Assembly (NCBI RefSeq): GCF_038789205.1
Contig: NZ_CP128356.1
Span: forward strand, 17,647 to 81,646
DNA from: Staphylococcus hsinchuensis
GTDB taxonomy: Bacteria; Bacillota; Bacilli; Staphylococcales; Staphylococcaceae
DNA length: 64,000 nt
Direction of reading: 5' to 3'
In this document: positions 37,503 to 45,528 of the stretch, piece by piece
How the letters are laid out: every line of letters starts with the position of its first letter
Position numbering within the stretch: position 1 is the stretch's first letter
Notes under the pieces: generated by a model
Database searches by the model: none
What the model was told of the DNA's origin: nothing
Seen by the model: the letters and a program-made list of their open reading frames with translations, nothing else
Translations under genes and position numbers: made by a program

Positions 37503-37532
37503 ATACCATTTTGGTATGTAAGTGCGCCTTTG
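37503..37532 (+). other. oriT: MOBQ-type origin of transfer candidate
   Basis: The hairpin ATACCA-TTT-TGGTAT is followed after one base by TAAGTGCGCC. This layout, inverted repeat then TAAGTGCGCC(CT), is the core of RSF1010/pSK41-type oriT with nic inside GCGCC. No relaxase gene lies in the window, so mobilisation would need a helper plasmid. Confidence 0.72.
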
Positions 37533-37703
37533 GACAATGAAACATAAAAAATCTTAATTAAACAGAGTTTAACTAAGAAAGTCACGAGGAATTGAATATC
37601 CTTTGATTCTGAGTTTCTTCAGATGTGCCTGATTTATGGGGTGGTTTATGGTGTGATTTGAAAATAATACATAAATCATTTTGTATACATAGGATAATAC
37701 AAG

Positions 37704-37731
37704 GTTTAAGGCAAGGGATAAAACAGGGATA
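37704..37731 (+). promoter_or_regulatory. Possible sigma-B promoter of csbD
   Basis: GTTTAA and GGGATA with a 16-bp spacer, 75 bp upstream of the CsbD-like gene. The spacing is slightly longer than the usual 12-15, so it is only a candidate. Confidence 0.35.
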
Positions 37732-37806
37732 TGATTTTACTTTTAAAAAGGGCATTTGAATAATAGAATTGCATTGTAGATATTGATTATTTAGGAGGAA
37801 TAGAAA

Positions 37807-37995
37807 ATGAGCGAAGAAAAATTCGAACAAGCAAAAGGAAATATCAAAGAGACTATTGGAGATGCTACTGATAATAAGGATTTAAAAGCAGAAGGCAAAG
37901 GAGATAAAGCTTCTGGTAAAGCCAAAGAAGTAGTAGATGATGTTAAAGACAAAGCTAATGATTTGATTGATAAAGTTAAAGGAGATAAAAACTAA
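37807..37995 (+). CDS. CsbD-family stress protein
   Basis: 62 residues, very hydrophilic ([20 protein letters not shown]... [14 protein letters not shown]), the CsbD signature. Members are small, abundant, usually sigma-B-dependent stress proteins of unknown mechanism. TTAGGAGGA precedes the ATG and a terminator follows, so it is a single-gene unit. Confidence 0.9.
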   Translation: MSEEKFEQAKGNIKETIGDATDNKDLKAEGKGDKASGKAKEVVDDVKDKANDLIDKVKGDKN

Positions 37996-38005
37996 ATAAA
38001 AATTA

Positions 38006-38050
38006 AAACGTCTTAAGTACTATTATGTAGTATACTTGGGACGTTTTTTT
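38006..38050 (+). terminator. Terminator after csbD
   Basis: AAACGTC...GACGTTT stem with inner AAGTACTA/TAGTATACTT pairing and a seven-T tail. Confidence 0.8.
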
Positions 38051-38143
38051 ATTTAAAGTGAATAAAAATAAATAAAGCACCTATGATTATTTGAAAACAT
38101 AAGTTATAATACATTCAAAAACATTTTTGAATGAGGTGTAGTT

Positions 38144-38761
38144 ATGATTCAGACTATTGTAACTGCTGCTATTCTTTATATTGCTACAGCAGTTGATTTA
38201 TTAGTAATTTTATTAATATTTTTTGCTAGAGCAAAGACTAGGAAAGAATATCGAGATATTTATATTGGTCAATATGTAGGATCTGTGGCATTGATTGTCG
38301 TAAGTTTATTCTTTGCCTTTGTCTTAAATTATGTTCCTGAAAAATGGATATTAGGATTATTAGGGTTAATACCGATTTATTTAGGAATTAAAGTAGCTAT
38401 TTATGATGATTGTGAAGGAGAAAAGAGAGCTAAAAAAGAATTGAATGAAAAAGGATTGTCTAAATTAGTTGGTACGGTTGCAATTGTTACGATAGCAAGT
38501 TGTGGTGCTGATAATATTGGTTTATTTGTTCCGTATTTTGTGACATTAAGTGTTACTAATTTATTAATTACTTTGTTTGTCTTTTTAATTTTAATTTTCT
38601 TCTTGGTATTTACTGCACAAAAATTAGCTAATATTCCAGGAGTTGGAGAAATTGTTGAGAAATTTAGTCGTTGGATTATGGCTTTTATTTATATAGCTTT
38701 AGGTTTATTTATTATTATTGAAAATGATACTATTCAAACAATTTTAGGATTTATATTTTAA
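38144..38761 (+). CDS. cadD: Cadmium resistance transporter CadD
   Basis: 205 residues with five to six membrane helices. It matches the CadD family: an N-terminal TAAILYIATAVDLLVILLIF, the cytosolic YDDCEGEKRAKKEL loop and TIASCGADNIGLFVPYF. It exports Cd(II), in some hosts also Zn(II). It is directly followed by a CadC/CadX-type regulator. Confidence 0.93.
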   Translation: MIQTIVTAAILYIATAVDLLVILLIFFARAKTRKEYRDIYIGQYVGSVALIVVSLFFAFVLNYVPEKWILGLLGLIPIYLGIKVAIYDDCEGEKRAKKELNEKGLSKLVGTVAIVTIASCGADNIGLFVPYFVTLSVTNLLITLFVFLILIFFLVFTAQKLANIPGVGEIVEKFSRWIMAFIYIALGLFIIIENDTIQTILGFIF

Positions 38762-38779
38762 TTTAGGGTGCGATTTTAT

Positions 38780-39127
38780 ATGAGTTATGAAAATGCTTGT
38801 GATGTGATCTGTGTACATGAGGATAAAGTTAACAATGCTTTAAGTTTTTTAGAAGATGATAAATCTAAGAAATTACTTAACATTTTAGAAAAAATTTGTG
38901 ATGAGAAGAAATTGAAAATCATATTATCTTTGATTAAAGAAGATGAGTTGTGTGTTTGTGATATTTCTTTGATATTGAAAATGAGTGTTGCTTCAACTTC
39001 ACATCATTTAAGACTTTTATATAAAAATGAGGTGCTTGATTTTTATAAAGATGGAAAGATGGCATATTATTTTATTAAAGACGATGAAATAAGAGAGTTT
39101 TTCTCTAAAAATCAGAAGGGTTTTTGA
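38780..39127 (+). CDS. cadX: Cadmium-responsive ArsR-family regulator CadX/CadC
   Basis: 115 residues. A CadC-like N-terminus (CDVICVHEDKV) contributes Cys ligands, the sensor helix carries ELCVCDISLIL, and the recognition helix is SVASTSHHLRLLYK. The ATG at 38780 is preferred; a GTG at 38768 would add four residues. It follows cadD by 18 bp in the known cadDX order. Confidence 0.92.
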   Translation: MSYENACDVICVHEDKVNNALSFLEDDKSKKLLNILEKICDEKKLKIILSLIKEDELCVCDISLILKMSVASTSHHLRLLYKNEVLDFYKDGKMAYYFIKDDEIREFFSKNQKGF

Positions 39128-39282
39128 AACGATTTTCTTCTTGTCTTGATACTATAAAAATAAGCAAAGATATAACATAAAATGACTTATCGGAAGTAGA
39201 TATGCTTACACTTTCACAAATGATATAATAACAGAGTCGTCTTAACTTCCGGCGATATATTCGACGGAAGGAGGTGAGACCA

Positions 39283-39375
39283 GTGGAACTGCTTTTTGTT
39301 AGTATAATTGCACCTGTTGTTTCAGGATGCATAATTGCGGGTTTTACGTTTTGGCTAAACAGCCGCAATAAATAA
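39283..39375 (+). CDS. Fst-family type I toxin (locus 1)
   Basis: A 30-residue peptide from a GTG start: MELLFVSIIAPVVSGCIIAG... then a charged SRNK tail, one membrane helix. GGAAGGAGGTGAG is the ribosome site. TGGAACTGCTTTTTGTTA at the start recurs with one mismatch after the terminator (39443-39460), like the DRa/DRb repeats of pAD1 par. Expression would be toxic to the membrane without the antisense RNA. Confidence 0.85.
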   Translation: MELLFVSIIAPVVSGCIIAGFTFWLNSRNK

Positions 39376-39394
39376 TAAGGCGACATAGCCCACC

Positions 39395-39460
39395 AAAAAG
39401 AACCCCCAACCTATTCCAGTAGGTTGGGGGTTCGGTGTTCCAATGGAACTACTTTTTGTT
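39395..39460 (-). ncRNA. Fst antitoxin RNA II (locus 1)
   Basis: The minus-strand promoter TTGCAT, 18-nt spacer, TATAAT (-10 at 39467-39472) reads back through the direct repeat into the shared terminator at 39401-39432. The predicted RNA is about 65 nt. Confidence 0.75.
39401..39432. terminator. Bidirectional terminator of Fst locus 1
   Basis: AACCCCCAACCT / AGGTTGGGGGTT stem, used by both convergent RNAs. Confidence 0.85.
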
Positions 39461-39472
39461 AAATACATTATA

Positions 39473-39757
39473 ACATCATAGCAGGTGGGAATGCAAAGTG
39501 ATATATACGATATTAGTTACAAGGTATCGTTTTAATATTTTCGATACTAATTGTAAAGAATTTAAAGGGTAAATTATGAATGTTATATATTGAGAGTTTA
39601 TACTTTATCTTTATTTTTTGAGTAATTAGATTTTAAAAATGTAGTTAGATGCTTATATTTTCTTGGATGGCTTCTAAACAGATATTTAGCCATTTATAAA
39701 ATAGATTGTCATTGGAACGTGCATTAAATTTAGAATAAATAATACAAAAATCAAAAT
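39473..39757. other. AT-rich gap before the LysR gene
   Basis: Apart from the -35 of the antitoxin RNA promoter near its left end, no gene, repeat or convincing hairpin was found. Confidence 0.4.
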
Positions 39758-40579
39758 TTATGAAACCAAATTTTTGATGACTTCATTAAGTTTCGTATCA
39801 ATATACTTATCTTTATGTATGACTAAATAGAAATAGCGTGTGATGTCTAAGTTTGTTACTTCTAGTTTTTCTAAATCATACGGCGTTAATGTGGATTTAG
39901 AAACAATAGAAAAGCCGTTACCAGCATGGACCATATTTTTAATTAGATTTGTATTATTAATTTCTACTAAATAGGATGATGAAGTCATTTGTGATAATGC
40001 ATTTTCTTGGTAAACGCGTGTACCTGATCCACGTTCTCTGATAAAGCATATTGCTTTATTTGGAGATGATGATTTTTTACGAATTAATACTATTTCATCT
40101 TGAGCAATACGTCTACTGTATATGATATTGCTTTGAACCTCTTTTTCGATTATACCTAAATCGATAATGTTATTCTTAATATGTTGTAATACTGTATCAG
40201 AATTATTTAATTGCACATGAATATATAATTCAGGATATTTTTTTGCTAAATCAGTAAGATGTTGTGACAATCGATATTCGCCATACGTGTAACTACTCCC
40301 TACCGTTAAATCTCCCGAAATCGTATCAGGCTGCATTTTCAAATCGTGTCTTAAGGTTTGTTCTAAATGCTCACGCTGTAAAGCATATTGAAATAGTTTC
40401 TCCCCATCACTCGTTAAAGACATTTTAGAATGTCTAAATTCGAAAATTTTTACATCGTATTCCAGTTCTAATCGTTTAATATCACGACTTATTGATGGCT
40501 GTGAAGTATATAAATTTTCTGCAGCCTTAGTAAAGCTTTGCGTTTTAACTACTTCAGTTAGAACTTTTAATGAATCCAT
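39758..40579 (-). CDS. LysR-family transcriptional regulator
   Basis: 273 residues with N-terminal helix-turn-helix (SFTKAAENLYTSQPSISRDIKRLE) and a periplasmic-binding-like effector domain (GDLTVGSSYTYGEYRLSQ, RERGSGTRVYQ). It is divergent from the YeiH-type transporter with a 124-bp gap, the classic LysR arrangement, so it probably activates that gene. The effector domain resembles CysL-type regulators of sulfur metabolism. Confidence 0.9.
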   Translation of the reverse strand: MDSLKVLTEVVKTQSFTKAAENLYTSQPSISRDIKRLELEYDVKIFEFRHSKMSLTSDGEKLFQYALQREHLEQTLRHDLKMQPDTISGDLTVGSSYTYGEYRLSQHLTDLAKKYPELYIHVQLNNSDTVLQHIKNNIIDLGIIEKEVQSNIIYSRRIAQDEIVLIRKKSSSPNKAICFIRERGSGTRVYQENALSQMTSSSYLVEINNTNLIKNMVHAGNGFSIVSKSTLTPYDLEKLEVTNLDITRYFYLVIHKDKYIDTKLNEVIKNLVS

Positions 40580-40703
40580 TAACTAGGCCTCCTGACATTT
40601 GAGCCCCTCTATTATAACAAAATTGTTATGAGTAATATACTTAATATTTATTTCACGTTATAACTTTGCGGTGCTAAGCTTTTGATAAAGGAGGAGTTAA
40701 AAA

Positions 40704-41699
40704 ATGAAGACCTTAAAAAGTAAAGCCTTTATTTATGGTTTATTATTCACATTTATCATCGCAGTTATAAGTTTATTAGGCTCAAAGTTACCATTTTTAG
40801 ATAAGATAGGTGCTTTAACAATTGCTATACTGATTGCGATTCTATATAGACATTTTAAGGGTTACCCTGAAGCATATCGTTTAGGCATCGCATTTTCATC
40901 TAAACGGTTACTGAAATTAGCTATTATATTATATGGATTAAAGTTAAATATTTATGATGTGATTGGAAAAGGTAGCGGTTTGTTATTAATCGATATTGGA
41001 GTCATCCTTTTTAGTATCGGGTTAATGTTGTTACTAAATAAATACATTAAAGGGGATAAACACCTCACGCTATTATTAGGTATTGGCACTGGGGTATGTG
41101 GCGCGGCGGCTATTGCAGCAATATCTCCAATATTAAAGTCCAGAGAAAAAGATTCTGCGATTAGTATCGGGATTGTCGCACTTATTGGCACTATATTTTC
41201 ACTTGCATATACTGTGATATATTCTGTTTTTACAATATCTCCTGAAGTATTTGGGGTCTGGTCAGGCACAAGTTTACATGAAATTGCACATGTAATTCTT
41301 GCTGCGGATTTCTCAGGTCAAGCAGCTTTGAGTATTGGATTGTTAGGAAAACTGGGACGTGTGTTTTTATTAATACCTTTGAGTATTATTTTAATTCTAA
41401 TTATGAGATTTAAATCACAGGGCGAGACCGAAAAAAAACGTATTGATGTACCTTACTTTTTACTTGGTTTTGTCATGATGGCACTGTTCCATACTTATGT
41501 GCCATTGCCACACATGGTTATGCAAATTATCGATAATGTCACGACTATATGCTTATTGATGGCAATGGTTGCATTAGGGTTAAATGTTTCCTTTAAAGAC
41601 TTAAAAGATCGTGCTTTCAAACCATTAATAGTTGTCATTGTTGTATCTATTTGTTTATCGGTTGTAACATTTATCGTCGCGAAATGCTTTTACGGTTAA
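40704..41699 (+). CDS. YeiH/UPF0324-family membrane transporter (putative sulfate/sulfonate-linked exporter)
   Basis: 331 residues, about ten membrane helices. Family landmarks are KLAIILYGLKLNIYDV, GIGTGVCGAAAIAAISPIL and GTSLHEIAHVILAADFSGQAA with conserved His residues. The substrate is uncertain; databases call the family putative sulfate exporters. AAAGGAGGAG precedes the ATG. A long terminator-like repeat follows. Confidence 0.88.
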   Translation: MKTLKSKAFIYGLLFTFIIAVISLLGSKLPFLDKIGALTIAILIAILYRHFKGYPEAYRLGIAFSSKRLLKLAIILYGLKLNIYDVIGKGSGLLLIDIGVILFSIGLMLLLNKYIKGDKHLTLLLGIGTGVCGAAAIAAISPILKSREKDSAISIGIVALIGTIFSLAYTVIYSVFTISPEVFGVWSGTSLHEIAHVILAADFSGQAALSIGLLGKLGRVFLLIPLSIILILIMRFKSQGETEKKRIDVPYFLLGFVMMALFHTYVPLPHMVMQIIDNVTTICLLMAMVALGLNVSFKDLKDRAFKPLIVVIVVSICLSVVTFIVAKCFYG

Positions 41700-41751
41700 A
41701 TTATAATAAAAGAAATTGATATAAATATCTATATAAAGTTGAAAAAAGTCT

Positions 41752-41811
41752 TCAATAATTCAATTTCTCAAATCTTTGGGTGTAGATTTTGAGGGATTGA
41801 ATTATGAATCT
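41752..41811. terminator. Long inverted repeat after the YeiH gene
   Basis: TTCAATAATTCAATTTCTCAAATCT pairs imperfectly with AGATTTTGAGGGATTGAATTATGAA. It is long enough for a terminator, although the T-tract is weak. Confidence 0.6.
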
Positions 41812-41833
41812 AATGTTTTTCATTTATCTTATT

Positions 41834-41992
41834 GGTTCTGTTGCAAAGTTGAATTTATAGTATAATTTTAACAAAAAGGAGTCTTCTGTATGAACTATTT
41901 CAGATATAAACAATTTAACAAGGATGTTATCACTGTAGCCGTTGGCTACTATCTGAGATATGCATTGAGTTATCGTGATATATCTGAAATAT
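41834..41992 (+). mobile_element. Truncated IS431 (left 159 bp)
   Basis: Left TIR, promoter and the first codons of tnp (to DISEI), then cut exactly where copy 5 begins. The missing right part is not found on the far side of copy 5. Confidence 0.95.
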
Positions 41993-42784
41993 GGTTCTGT
42001 TGCAAAGTTAATTTTATAGTATAATTTTAACAAAAAAGGAGCGTTCTCTATGAATTATTTTAGATATAAGCAATTTAATAAAGATGTAATAACTGTAGCC
42101 GTCGGCTATTACTTAAGATACGCGCTTAGTTATCGTGATATATCTGAAATACTAAGAGAACGCGGCGTTAACGTTCATCATTCAACAGTCTACCGTTGGG
42201 TTCAAGAATATGCCCCAATTTTGTATCAAATTTGGAAGAAAAAGCATAAAAAAGCTTATTACAAATGGCGTATTGATGAGACGTACATCAAAATAAAAGG
42301 AAAATGGAGCTATTTATATCGTGCCATTGATGCAGAGGGACATACATTAGATATTTGGTTGCGTAAGCAACGAGATAATCATTCAGCATATGCGTTTATC
42401 AAACGTCTCATTAAACAATTTGGTAAACCTCAAAAGGTAATTACAGATCAGGCACCTTCAACGAAAGTAGCAATAGCTAAAGTAATTAAAGCTTTTAAAC
42501 TTAAACCTGACTGTCATTGTACATCGAAATATCTGAATAACCTCATTGAGCAAGATCACCGTCATATTAAAGTAAGAAAGACAAGATATCAAAGTATCAA
42601 TACGGCAAAGAATACTTTAAAAGGTATTGAATGTATTTATGGTCTATATAAAAAGAACCGCAGATCTCTTCAGATCTACGGATTTTCGCCATGCCACGAA
42701 ATTAGGGATATGTTAGCCAGTTAAGGGAACAACGACATGATAAAATGGTAGTTAGCTATATTTTTCTAACTTTGCAACAGAACC
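41993..42784 (+). mobile_element. IS431: IS431/IS257 copy 5 (mosaic), inserted at a truncated IS431
   Basis: 792 bp complete. Its 5' quarter has lineage-B bases and the remainder lineage-A bases. The 8-mer right of it (ATCTTTTT) differs by one base from the 8-mer left of the truncated copy (ATCTTATT). Confidence 0.96.
42050..42724 (+). CDS. tnp: IS431 transposase (copy 5, mosaic)
   Basis: 224 residues, intact. It carries AIAKVIKAF and CHEIRDMLAS as distinguishing substitutions, the latter shared with copy 8. Confidence 0.96.
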   Translation: MNYFRYKQFNKDVITVAVGYYLRYALSYRDISEILRERGVNVHHSTVYRWVQEYAPILYQIWKKKHKKAYYKWRIDETYIKIKGKWSYLYRAIDAEGHTLDIWLRKQRDNHSAYAFIKRLIKQFGKPQKVITDQAPSTKVAIAKVIKAFKLKPDCHCTSKYLNNLIEQDHRHIKVRKTRYQSINTAKNTLKGIECIYGLYKKNRRSLQIYGFSPCHEIRDMLAS

Positions 42785-42911
42785 ATCTTTTTGACAATAT
42801 ATACACTTTTTATAATTTAAATAGTATCAATATCACACAATACTATATATTTACAATTGTTTGTTTGATAATATTGATATATAAGTCACAAAACCAAAAA
42901 GGGGGAATACT

Positions 42912-43607
42912 ATGGAATTATTAACTTTGAACGAAATTAGTAAAAATATCAAAAGTAAAAAAATTCTAAAAGATGTATCTTTCACACTAAACAGTGGCGA
43001 TATTATTGGATTAGTAGGTGGGAATGGTGCAGGAAAGACAACATTAATGAAGGTTATTTTAGGTCTATCCAGCTATCAATCTGGGACTCTAAAATCACAT
43101 ACTTTAAATAAAAGTAATGATATAGGTGCTTTAATTGAAAATCCTGGATTATATCCATTTCTTACTGGTTTTGAAAATATGAAGCTTATTAATGAAGATA
43201 AAGACACAAGTAATATTCAGCAAATTGTTGATAAGTTAGAAATGAATGATTTTATACATAGTAAAGCAAAAACTTATTCATTAGGAATGAAACAAAAGCT
43301 AGGTATCGCTCTGGCACTTTTAAATCATCCTAAATTAGTTATTTTAGATGAACCAATGAACGGCTTAGATCCAAAAGCCGTAAAAAATGTGAGAGAGACG
43401 ATTATAGACTTTAAAAATCAAGGTGTAACTTTTTTAATATCTAGTCATATTTTAAGTGAACTTGTAAAAGTTACAGACTCAATTTTAATTATTGATAAAG
43501 GTAAAATTATTAAAGAGACTACTATGGAAGAATTGAACCAATCAAATGAAAGTGATTTAGAAAATATATTACTTAATATTATTGATCAAAAGGGGGAACA
43601 ATCATAA
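42912..43607 (+). CDS. ABC transporter ATPase, peptide-antibiotic resistance type
   Basis: 231 residues with Walker A (GGNGAGKTT), signature (YSLGMKQKLGIA) and Walker B (LVILDEPMNGLDP). It closely resembles BcrA/LanF ATPases that protect against bacitracin or lantibiotics. GGGGGAA precedes the ATG. The stop overlaps the permease start (TAATG). It is an independent unit, 29 kb from the lantibiotic locus on this map. Confidence 0.9.
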   Translation: MELLTLNEISKNIKSKKILKDVSFTLNSGDIIGLVGGNGAGKTTLMKVILGLSSYQSGTLKSHTLNKSNDIGALIENPGLYPFLTGFENMKLINEDKDTSNIQQIVDKLEMNDFIHSKAKTYSLGMKQKLGIALALLNHPKLVILDEPMNGLDPKAVKNVRETIIDFKNQGVTFLISSHILSELVKVTDSILIIDKGKIIKETTMEELNQSNESDLENILLNIIDQKGEQS

Positions 43608-44380
43608 TGGGCACTTTAATTAATCAAGAACTTTATAAGATATTTAAAAAGAAATCATCCATTATTATCCCAATTATAATATTTATTCTAATGATTGCTA
43701 TGGCAGTTTTAAGTAATAATTATGAAGATATACTTAAGCCAGAATCACAGTTCAAACAAGGGTATACAGGATTTTCTTGGATCTTCTTCTTAATGATTAT
43801 TCAAGCAGCAACCATAATCACTATGGAATTCCACTATGGTACAATTAAGAACTTACTTTATAGAAACTACTCAAGAATGAGTATTATTTTAAGTAAATTT
43901 AGCGCTTTATTTATTTATTCATTAATATTATTTATTGTTACTACTTTGATAAGCTTAGGTTTAAAATTAATCCTATTTTCTGATATGGATATTTTAAAAC
44001 AATCTGGTGACAATTTATCACTGTTACAAGAGCACTTGTTAACTGCTTTAGCTACTTATATTGGTATGTGGTTAATATTGAGTTTAACATTATTAATTTC
44101 TTGCCTTTTAAAATCACCAGGTGTTTCGATTGCTGTAGGAATTGTCTTCTACTTTGCTTCTTCTGTTATTTCAGGCATACTCTTTGCGGCAATTGCTCAA
44201 TGGGAATGGTTAAAATGGAACCCTATCAACATGTTAAATTTAAGTACACAAGTATTAGATAACGAAGTATTCAAAAAAATGACTAAACTAGAGTTACATG
44301 AACTATATATTGGGAACATTGTTTATATTATTATCTTTTTAGCATTAGTTATTTTTGCTTTTAAAAAGAAAAATGTATAA
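43607..44380 (+). CDS. ABC-2 type permease partner
   Basis: 257 residues with six hydrophobic segments, starting MGTLINQELYKIFKKKSSII, an N-terminus common to BcrB/LanE-type permeases. It is translated by coupling to the ATPase gene. It probably forms a self-protection or peptide-antibiotic efflux complex with it; the substrate is unknown. Confidence 0.88.
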   Translation: MGTLINQELYKIFKKKSSIIIPIIIFILMIAMAVLSNNYEDILKPESQFKQGYTGFSWIFFLMIIQAATIITMEFHYGTIKNLLYRNYSRMSIILSKFSALFIYSLILFIVTTLISLGLKLILFSDMDILKQSGDNLSLLQEHLLTALATYIGMWLILSLTLLISCLLKSPGVSIAVGIVFYFASSVISGILFAAIAQWEWLKWNPINMLNLSTQVLDNEVFKKMTKLELHELYIGNIVYIIIFLALVIFAFKKKNV

Positions 44381-44432
44381 TTTTAGATATGCGATTTTGC
44401 ATTCCTACCAATTATAGTGTTACAATGTAATT

Positions 44433-44498
44433 AACAAAGATTATCAGGCATGTATGCACCAAATCCCCTTACTATGGCCGTAGTAAGGGGATTTTTTG
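44433..44498 (+). ncRNA. Fst antitoxin RNA II (locus 2)
   Basis: The plus-strand promoter TTGCAT (44397-44402), 18-nt spacer, TACAAT (44421-44426) reads into the terminator shared with the toxin mRNA. The -35 region and spacer match those of loci 1 and 3. Confidence 0.7.
44462..44493. terminator. Bidirectional terminator of Fst locus 2
   Basis: AATCCCCTTACTA / TAGTAAGGGGATT stem with T-tract on the plus side. Confidence 0.85.
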
Positions 44499-44512
44499 GT
44501 GTGACTAGTCGC

Positions 44513-44608
44513 CTATTCGTCATTACGCTTGCGTAGCCAATGCGCAAATAGCGCAACGAGACAACCACTTGCTGCTGTGGTCATGATGTTCACAAAGATT
44601 TCAGACAT
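44513..44608 (-). CDS. Fst-family type I toxin (locus 2)
   Basis: 31 residues: MSEIFVNIMTTAASGCLVAL then FAHWLRKRNDE, a membrane helix with a charged tail. AGAGAGGAGGTG is the ribosome site, preceded by an upstream hairpin (GGCGTCAATTTGACG region) typical of Fst leaders. Only six core residues differ from locus 3. Confidence 0.87.
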   Translation of the reverse strand: MSEIFVNIMTTAASGCLVALFAHWLRKRNDE

Positions 44609-44699
44609 CGCGTATGCACCTCCTCTCTACGTCAAATTGACGCCTGAGAGATAGGCGACTCTATTATTATATCATTTGTAAATACATAAGCATATTCAC

Positions 44700-45528
44700 T
44701 TCCGATAAGTTGAATTATGTTGAATAATTAATCCTATTAATCCTTTTTCAATAAAAATGAACTATCAGCACAGAGTTGTTTACACAATTGATGAAGATAA
44801 TAAAGAAGTTTTTATTCTTTCTACATAGCCATATTCTTAGATAGAAACAATGAAATTTTTAGTATTGCTTTTTTATTACTTTGTCATATAAATTCCAAAT
44901 GTTGTTCTCAATTTTTTAGATACTGTTATCTATTGTAATCCTCCCTTATAAACACCTAATTTTTATACATTTTTTGAAACTACACTAAATATATTTTTAC
45001 TACGCATCGAATATTGTAATTGTTCTTTACACTGTACTGTCACACTTAATTTATTTAGCCTCTCTTGGGTATCTCCAGGACGACGTTTTAGGTAATAAAT
45101 TAAAAGTGTTATTCAGTTCTTTCATATTTCTTTTAGATGGATTAATAAATTTATAGTTATCAGTGTTTTCATAAGATCTGCTTATAATTGTTTGAGTTCT
45201 ATATTTGTCACGTTCGTTTTATTATTATAATTTTCACTTAAATTATAAATCTATTTTCTCTCATATATTTCAATGCAGTATAAAATTTAGCAATAAACAA
45301 AAACCGAAAGACTCTACACAAGTGATTCGATCCTATCTTTATTCTAAATGTAAAAATATTAAAGTTTATGTTATTTTTATCTATAGGGTAGAATTATCTA
45401 TATGCATTAAGTACTATATATATAGATACAACTTTAATTCAATTTTTTGAAATGTACATAATTAGATATATATTAACTTTCAATAGTGTATCATAAAGTT
45501 GTAAAAAATTATTTTGGGGTGAGTAAAT
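44700..45528. other. Gene-poor region upstream of the adhesin
   Basis: No supportable gene. Short frames lack ribosome sites. The stretch carries the adhesin promoter somewhere in its right part; the final TTGGGGTGAG is its ribosome site. Confidence 0.45.

Noticed and set aside
37379..37830. Two minus-strand frames over the oriT region
   Set aside because: Composition is unlike a protein, no ribosome sites, and they overlap the oriT hairpin and the csbD promoter area.
45205..45450. An 81-codon frame upstream of the adhesin
   Set aside because: No ribosome site, Tyr/Lys/Ile-rich random-like translation, and not placed in any operon.
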